Origin: Magnaporthiopsis rhizophila
Lineage: Eukaryota; Ascomycota; Sordariomycetes; Magnaporthales; Magnaporthaceae
NCBI GenBank assembly: GCA_003049465.1
Contig: PYSS01000117.1
Location: 29,646 to 93,645, forward strand
Direction: 5' to 3'
Length of the DNA stretch: 64,000 nt
The translations under genes were made by a program, and so were the position numbers. Position 1 is the first letter of the stretch; each line of letters starts with the position of its first letter. Below the pieces are notes generated by a model. It made no database searches and was not told where the DNA came from. It was given only the letters and a program-made list of their open reading frames with translations. This document shows, piece after piece, positions 58,194-64,000 of the stretch.

Positions 58194-60609
58194 TTACATG
58201 CCCATCTCCTGGGTATCATCCTTCATCTCGTTGCTCCCTAGCTCCGTGTCGACCTCCTCGGTCACGAAGCCCTCGTACTCCGCTATGCTTTTCTGCACGT
58301 GCATTTTGAACTTGCATACGTCATTGAGCATGCGCATGATCTCGGTGTGCAGCTCTTCGCGCAGGGCGTTGGCCTTGAGTGTTAGTTGTTCGTACCTGGT
58401 TGTGACAAAGGCGGTTGTTAGTGGGATGTGTTGCAGTATGCATGTAGAACGAAGAAAAAAAGGAAAAAAGAACCAAGAAAAAAACCCACTCGATATTGGT
58501 CGTCATCTCGCGCTGCTCCAGAAGCTGCACCGACTCGGAGAGGCTGGCGCGCATCTTGGCCAGCTCCTTCTCCATCTTCTCGATCTGCGCGTCCGAGGCC
58601 ATGCGCTGCGCCGTCGTCACCTCCTTGGTCTTCTCAAACTCCTCCTCGGCCGCCCCGACCCGGTGCTCGAGCGCCTCCACCTCGTTGCGCTTGTCCTCCA
58701 TGGCCTCCTTAATGCTGTCGAGGAGGTCGTGATCCTTAATCATCGTGTCCATGGCCACGCCCCTGCGCTCCGAAATCTCCTTCTTCATCGACACCAGCAT
58801 GTTCTTAACCTGGCCCCGGAGGTCGAGGTTGAGCAGATGCGCCGGCTGATACCCCGTCACTGGGTCCACCAGCAGGCGCTCGTTCTCCATGTTGCCGCCA
58901 GTGTACGAGCCCTTGAGCTGCTGCTGCTGCTGCTGCACCGACGACGAGAAGCTGGGCCCCTCGTTGACCGTCACGTGCAGCTCCAGGTCCCTGCCCTTGG
59001 CGTTGACGGCCGTCGATGGGATGAGGTTGATCTGGTACGCGGCTGTGTTGTAACGGTCCACCATGCGCTCCAGCTCCTCCAGTTTGGCGCTGGCCTCGAC
59101 CTCCTTCTCGGCCACCTTGCGCTTCACGTCCTCGAGCCGCTGCGCTGCCGTCTCGATGGTGCGCTGGAGTCGTTCGCGCTCGGATGCCATGCGGTCGATA
59201 TCCTGCATGCTGATCCCCTGGTCGTCGACAGCCTGCTGGAGCGACCGCCGCTCCTCCTCGGCCTCGGCCAGCTCCACCATGACCTTGTCTAGCTCCTCCT
59301 GTAGCACCTGGATGCGACTGTCGTACTTCTCGGACCGCTGCACCGCAAGCTGGTTGTACTCCTCAAACTTGATCTTGTCCTCCTCCATGATCTTGAAGTG
59401 GCTGTCAAGAATGGCAGGGTCTGGAGTCGACTTTTCCAGCTCCTCCACCTCCTTTAATAACTTTGCGTGCTCCGCTTCGAGGATTTGAAGCTCCTGGAAG
59501 TGCTTGGCGTTGGCTTGCTCGAACGACCGCGCCATGGTCTCAATATGGGGTGCCAACATCTTGTCAGCCTCCTCCTCCGAGACGCTGTCGTCCATGCCCA
59601 ACCACTCGGCGTAGGCAGCTGTCAAAAAGTCGAACGTGATGTGGTCGCCGACCGTGTCGACGCCGGCCTCGAGGCAGGCATCGGCGTAGCGGTTGAGCGC
59701 GAAGCCCTCAATCATCTGCGCCAGCTGCATCATCCAGTGCAGCACACCCAGGAATGTGTACCAGTTTTGACCGCCCACCGCCGCGATCTGGCTTTTTGTG
59801 ATGCCCTTCTCGTATGGATACCGCAACTGTTTGAGTAGCGGGGGCACCTCCTGGTCGATATTCTTCATGAAGCGGTAGCTTGGGTCGATGCGGTTGTATA
59901 GCCACTGGAATATGTAGTTGAAGTCCTTCTGCGTTGGTGATTTTATGACATTCTGCGATAGATTGTGGTTCATGTCGAGCTCGAAGTTGTTCTGGGTCAG
60001 GTAGTCGAGCAATTCCTGGCCGATGCGGTTCTGGTACGACCTGTCCTTGAGCGGGCGGGGGTCCTTGGGGACGCCGGCCGGCTGCGGCGCCTGCTGGAAG
60101 AAGCTCTGGTGACCGCCTGCTGTCGGGGCGGTGGCTCGCGGCGGCTGGTAGACACTGCTCCTACGGTCCCTATCCACGGATGCCCTGCCGGCGGCCCCTC
60201 CGGGAGTGAATGCCCCCCTAAACGTGCTGGTGCTGTTTTGGACCGACGGCCTCTTCACCGAAGACATGCCGAGGTCGCCCAGGTTGTTGCCGGACGACGA
60301 CGAGCGTGAGAAGACGGGCTGGCTCGGCCTCGACATGGCCAGGGACTGCCGGGACCCAGACAAGGACCGGACATGGCTGTTGGAGAAGGGCACGCCCCCT
60401 CCCGCTACCGAATTCCGCTTCATCGCCGAGTGGGGTTGAGGAATCGCGGAGTTGAGATTGAGACTGCCTAGGGTCTGTAGTCTTAGGCGTTAGCACCAAG
60501 GGCAGGTTGAGGGACTCTGGAGCGGTGACGGTGGAGAGAAGTTATCCGGAGATGGGTGGCATACCTCTCGAGGGCGGCGGACGCTAAACAGGCCCGTGTC
60601 TTGTGACAT
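58194..60609 (-). CDS. ndc80: kinetochore protein NDC80
   Basis: Microtubule-binding subunit of the NDC80 kinetochore complex. Three exons: 60609-60565 (MSQDTGLFSVRRPRE), 60474-58490 and 58395-58194, giving 743 residues. The short first exon is required: it joins in phase to TLGSLNLNSAIPQPHSA ahead of the internal MKRNS. The disordered, Ser/Arg-rich N-tail (about 1-150) is the usual Aurora-B target; the calponin-homology domain follows (about 153-280, DRSYQNRIGQELLDYL, DFNYIFQWLYNRIDP). The rest is long coiled coil, interrupted by a loop with a Gln run near SSVQQQQQQ. It ends EMKDDTQEMGM. Divergent from PEX14. Confidence 0.95.
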
Positions 60610-61248
60610 GATGGCCCGGATTGGATCCCGGAACGGTGGGGGTTACGCGGCGTGTCTCTGAAGGCGCGTACGGGTCAAGGTGTAGCAATATTGTATCTGG
60701 GTATTCAGCAAATGAATTGCGCATATTATGCGACAGTAGGCGTCCTAAGAACACAATAGTTGCAGTAGAAAGGAAGTGGCCGCAAACAATGCAAAGTGTA
60801 GCTTATCGTGGAGGAGGCAGAAAGCCGGATGCGCGCGCCCGCCTTTGGGTGGCGGTGGGATGGTCGTGTTTACTTGGAGCCAGGGGTTGTTGCTGAGTCG
60901 GAGATGGTAAACAAAAATGCGAAAGGACCCTGATTGGTTGTAGCGGTTCCACACCGGAATCTCCACCCTCCGCTCTTCCATGGAAAAACTCACGTGCCAA
61001 AGTCCAGCAATCCTCGGCCGAGCCCCGATTTTATTCGCGGGATGTGACAATGAATGGCTGGGGAGGTTGTTGAGCTGCGGCGCGCTGAGCCCTGGACAAC
61101 GAGCACTTCCGAGACTGGACCAGCCACACCGTTGCTGGTCTCGGCTTCCATACCCAAGTCCAACCTGACCAGCAAACGACCTGAATCCTGAACCGACGAA
61201 GCATGCAGTAGGTAGATCGAGCGCGTCTCCATCCTGCCCTGCCTCGCA
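60610..61248. promoter_or_regulatory. bidirectional promoter region, NDC80 / PEX14
   Basis: 639 bp between two divergent starts; no coding frame recognised. Confidence 0.5.
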
Positions 61249-62624
61249 ATGGCTATCAGAGAAGATATCGTGGCTTCGGCCGTAAGTTGATCCCTTTTTT
61301 TCTGGTTGCTATGCTGCTCGTGATGTCACCTTTCGGAGCTAGGATGCACTTCCGGCAGCAACGCTAACGCGACACGACACAGGTCGACTGTAAGCTCCTC
61401 CGGCACGACGACCCGATCTGCATATCGCATCGCGTTTCGAGATACTAATACAGCCCTTGTGTGCTGCCGCCCAGTCCTTCGAGATCCCAGCGTCGCATCT
61501 TCCTCGATCGAAAGCCGCATTGCATTCCTCCAGACCAAGAACCTGACCCAGGAAGAGGTTAACGCCGCCTTGACCCGTGTCGGTGTTGAACCCCCGGCAG
61601 TCCTCCCAGCTGCTCCGCAGACTGTAGCGACGCGTGCGTCGGTGCCGACGCCCCAGCCCTACTATGGTCAACAACCCCAGCAGTACCCGCCGTATGGCTG
61701 GCAGCAGCCTCCGCCCGATTCCCCTAGGAGGGACTGGAGGGATTGGTTCATCATGGCAACCGTCGTAAGCGGCGTCGGTTACGGCGTATACTCGCTGACC
61801 AAGGTGAGTTGACGCGGCAAGGCCCAGATGGGAGGGATGCCCGGGGTCTTCTCATAGCCTTCCTTCGCTTTTCAGTATCTAACAACTTCGTCCTTCTCAA
61901 TCAAAAGCGGTACCTCTACCCGCTGGTTGTTCCTCCTACGCCGGACCGGCTGGAGGCGGACAAGAAGGCGATCGACGAGCAGTTCGACCGGGCCTTCTCG
62001 CTCGTGGAGCAGCTGGCCAAGGACACGGACGCGCTCAAGGCCGCAGAGCAGCAGCGCACGGAGCGGCTCGACACGGCGCTCACGGAACTGGAGACGGTCA
62101 TCACGGATCTTAAGACTGCCAATAGGCGGCGCGAGGACGATGCCCAGCGCACCCGAGACGAGATTCAGGATCTGAAAGCGTCGATCCCCAAGGCCTTGGA
62201 CGCCCAGAAGGAGCTCGCCAACGAGAGGCTCAAGGAGGTCAACGTCGAGGTGACTAGCCTCAAGACGCTTCTGTCGCAAAGGCTGAACTCGGCCGCCGTG
62301 TCCAACGTCGCAAGCCCGCCCATGGGGATGAGCTACCTCCGGCCCTCGGTTACGCCTGCTGCTGCACAGCTGTCGCCTTCGCCATCGCAGGCTGTGGCGG
62401 CAAGCGTCAGCGGTACCAACGGTGTTAGCGTGCCGGCCAATGGTGACAGCTCCGAGGCTGCCCAGGATGGGCCCACTTTCCGATCAGCGTTTGGCATCGG
62501 AAGCGGCAGCGGAGGCGCTCGTGCCAGCATCCCGGCCTGGCAGAGGGCCATGGAGGCGAAGTCGACCCCTCCTCCTCCCAACGGGCCGGTGGCAGAGGCG
62601 GTCAGCGGACCCAGCGCACAGTAA
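61249..62624 (+). CDS. pex14: peroxisomal membrane import protein PEX14
   Basis: Docking component for the PTS1 receptor Pex5 at the peroxisomal membrane. Four exons: 61249-61281, 61383-61389, 61475-61803 and 61908-62624, giving 361 residues. The conserved N-terminal domain (MAIREDIVASA, VDF, LRDPSV, IAFLQTKNLTQEEV) is only complete if the 7-nt second exon is included. A Pro/Gln/Tyr-rich linker leads to the hydrophobic segment (FIMATVVSGVGYGVYSL, about 105-121), then RYLYPLVVPPTPDRLEADK, a coiled coil (about 130-215) and a disordered Ser/Ala/Pro-rich tail ending SGPSAQ. The introns have CTAAC branch sites. Length is typical. Confidence 0.94.
61383..61389 (+). other. pex14: 7-nt micro-exon of PEX14
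   Basis: GTCGACT between an ACACAG acceptor (CTAAC branch about 15 nt upstream) and a GTAAGC donor. It encodes Val12, Asp13 and the first base of Phe14; both neighbouring exons are in phase only with it present. The next intron has a perfect-looking TACTAATAC branch site. Confidence 0.85.
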
Positions 62625-64000
62625 TGAACCAATACTAGCAGGACAACATATCATGGACCGAGCGTTCTGCTGCAACGTCGTAGCCACCCGCAATGGGAAA
62701 GCAAGACGCCCATAGGGTGGGTATGTTTCGGAGCGGGACCACCACAGGCCAGCCGTTCCTACGGAATCTTCCGTCCGGCCACGCCAACTTGGGTCTTCAA
62801 ACTTCAAACACGAAGCCAGCCCACCAGCCCACTTTTTCGACCGTTGTTGATCGGTTGATTAATCATGTATATTTGATATTTCCGTTGTACTTCCCAATCT
62901 TTGAAGCTTCCCATCGTAATGATCAAGCATTTCACATCTTTTGTTTTGTCTTCGCTGCCAGACTCGTGTCCCTCTTAGCTCACTCCTGGCGAGACGGCTA
63001 CCACACCTGCGGCAGCGAAACGTCAAGGAGTCACATATAGACAATTCTAGTCTTTCACATCTCTTTTGGATAGGAGAAGCGAAAGCAGAAGATTCTTTGG
63101 CGAGGTGCATGCACGAGGTCGCTCTTTCTAGCCGCAACGGGTGGCGAATGCGAACAAAAAAGAAAAAGAAAAAACGGCCGGCAGGGTTGCAAAGGGTGGT
63201 GTCCGTGCGTCATTTCGGCGCTGTCAAACGCAACCTTTCCCTTTTCTGTGCTTTGTCGCGATCCGTTTGCCCCAGCTGGGGCGGTCCCGGATCCACACTT
63301 TGCCGGGGAAGCAGCGGGCGATCCCAACTGCCTGGCACTCCTGGGTCCCCAAATGCCCCGAGCCGCGGGGCTTCTCTTCCATTCCGCCCGTTTTTCATCC
63401 CAACTTTGCTATCTTCTTCCTCCTTCCATCTTTTCTTTATTAATCGGTCAGTTTGCCAGCCTTTGGTATGTGGGCCCGCGCCAACGAGGTTAGGCGGGCG
63501 TCTTCTTCGGAAGTTTGGTGCGTTGGCGTCAGCTCCTTGCACATCCCTATCGTCGACCAGCGTTGTGATCCTGTCGAGAGCCCCCGGCAAGCTAGCCTCG
63601 GCATGGCAGGTGGCGGCCAATACCAAGCAACGAGCACGGCAAATCACGGAGCACGCAGGGCGTAGCGAGCAGCAGAAAGCAAAGTAAACATCGGCTAAGA
63701 CAGCTGATTGTTTCCCACTCCCCCGGTCGAACTTTCCCATGAAAGAGGTGTAGCGATGGCGTCAGCCCCTGGAATTCGTCGTATCCCTCGGGTTCTCTCT
63801 TGTCAGCCGCAAGAAAAGGAGATAAAAATAAAAAGAGGAGAAGACAAGAAGCGGATGTCGGGACTGTGTCAGGCAATGAGTGGCCACCATCAAACTTGGG
63901 GTTGCTTCCACAGAGGCACAACACCTTTCGACCTGGATACCCAGTTGCCTCTTCCATGTCACCGTTTTTCTAGCTCTCCCCTGCCCTTGTAACTGATACC
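62625..64000. other. PEX14 3' flank, no gene recognised
   Basis: 1.4 kb to the window end. Frames on both strands are short, overlapping and Ser/Pro/Arg-rich. A gene may begin beyond the window. Confidence 0.45.

Noticed and set aside
61876..61907. TTTTCAG acceptor as the start of PEX14 exon 4
   Set aside because: It adds 32 nt and shifts the frame; the AAAAG acceptor at 61907 gives the conserved RYLYPLVVPP.
62941..63687. 248-codon plus-strand frame near the window end
   Set aside because: Mixed composition with no domain; its start is internal to AT-rich flank. A partial exon cannot be excluded but is not supported.

Overview
The window is nuclear DNA from a filamentous ascomycete (Pezizomycotina, most likely a Sordariomycete). 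Genes lie on both strands, carry short GT..AG introns with CTAAC/CTGAC-like branch sites, and encode proteins close to Neurospora/Magnaporthe families: NADP-glutamate dehydrogenase, SET1, GUL-1/SSD1, BIG1, MAK5 and a 161-residue tropomyosin. Genus and species cannot be fixed from the sequence alone. Exon boundaries were worked out by hand from reading frame, splice sites and family knowledge; no transcript evidence was available.

Layout. 1-6.5 kb: NADP-GDH (minus) between two gene-poor flanks. 6.5-10.6 kb: the H3K4 methyltransferase SET1 (minus). 12-13.5 kb: a securin-like protein (minus), divergent from tropomyosin (14.2 kb, plus). 15.3-18.7 kb: RRP17/NOL12 (minus), BIG1 (plus), TRM112 (minus). 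19.2-20.6 kb: ER cyclophilin B (minus) with two possible C-termini. 21.5-24.8 kb: the SNARE TLG1 (plus) and GLE1 (minus), convergent. 27.0-31.5 kb: SSD1/GUL-1 (plus). 31.5-36 kb: a long gene-free stretch leading to a secreted ferritin-like (Rds1-type) protein at 36.1 kb. 38.9-39.8 kb: an orphan coiled-coil protein (minus). 41-45 kb: MAK5 (minus) and TRM7 (plus), divergent. 45.7-47.0 kb: an orphan reading frame broken by one in-frame TAG. 47.7-48.9 kb: AT-rich low-complexity DNA with an assembly gap. 48.9-51.1 kb: HMG-CoA synthase (minus). 53.8-55.9 kb: a BCS1-like AAA ATPase (minus). 58.2-61.2 kb: NDC80 (minus), divergent from PEX14 (61.2-62.6 kb, plus). The last 1.4 kb has no recognisable gene.

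Most genes are core housekeeping functions: nitrogen assimilation, chromatin, mitosis (securin, NDC80), actin (tropomyosin), secretion and cell wall (BIG1, TLG1, SSD1), RNA processing and modification (RRP17, MAK5, TRM7, TRM112, GLE1), sterol synthesis and peroxisome import. I see no secondary-metabolite cluster, intact transposon, CRISPR, rRNA or credible tRNA.

The most interesting signals are in gene architecture. Cyclophilin B has a downstream exon with no Met that fits in phase and would replace its ER-retention end with a membrane anchor. PEX14 needs a 7-nt micro-exon. NADP-GDH carries a roughly 60-residue Asn/Gly/His-rich and acidic insertion, with a smaller Asn/Gly-rich one in HMG-CoA synthase. 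The orphan gene has a single in-frame TAG.
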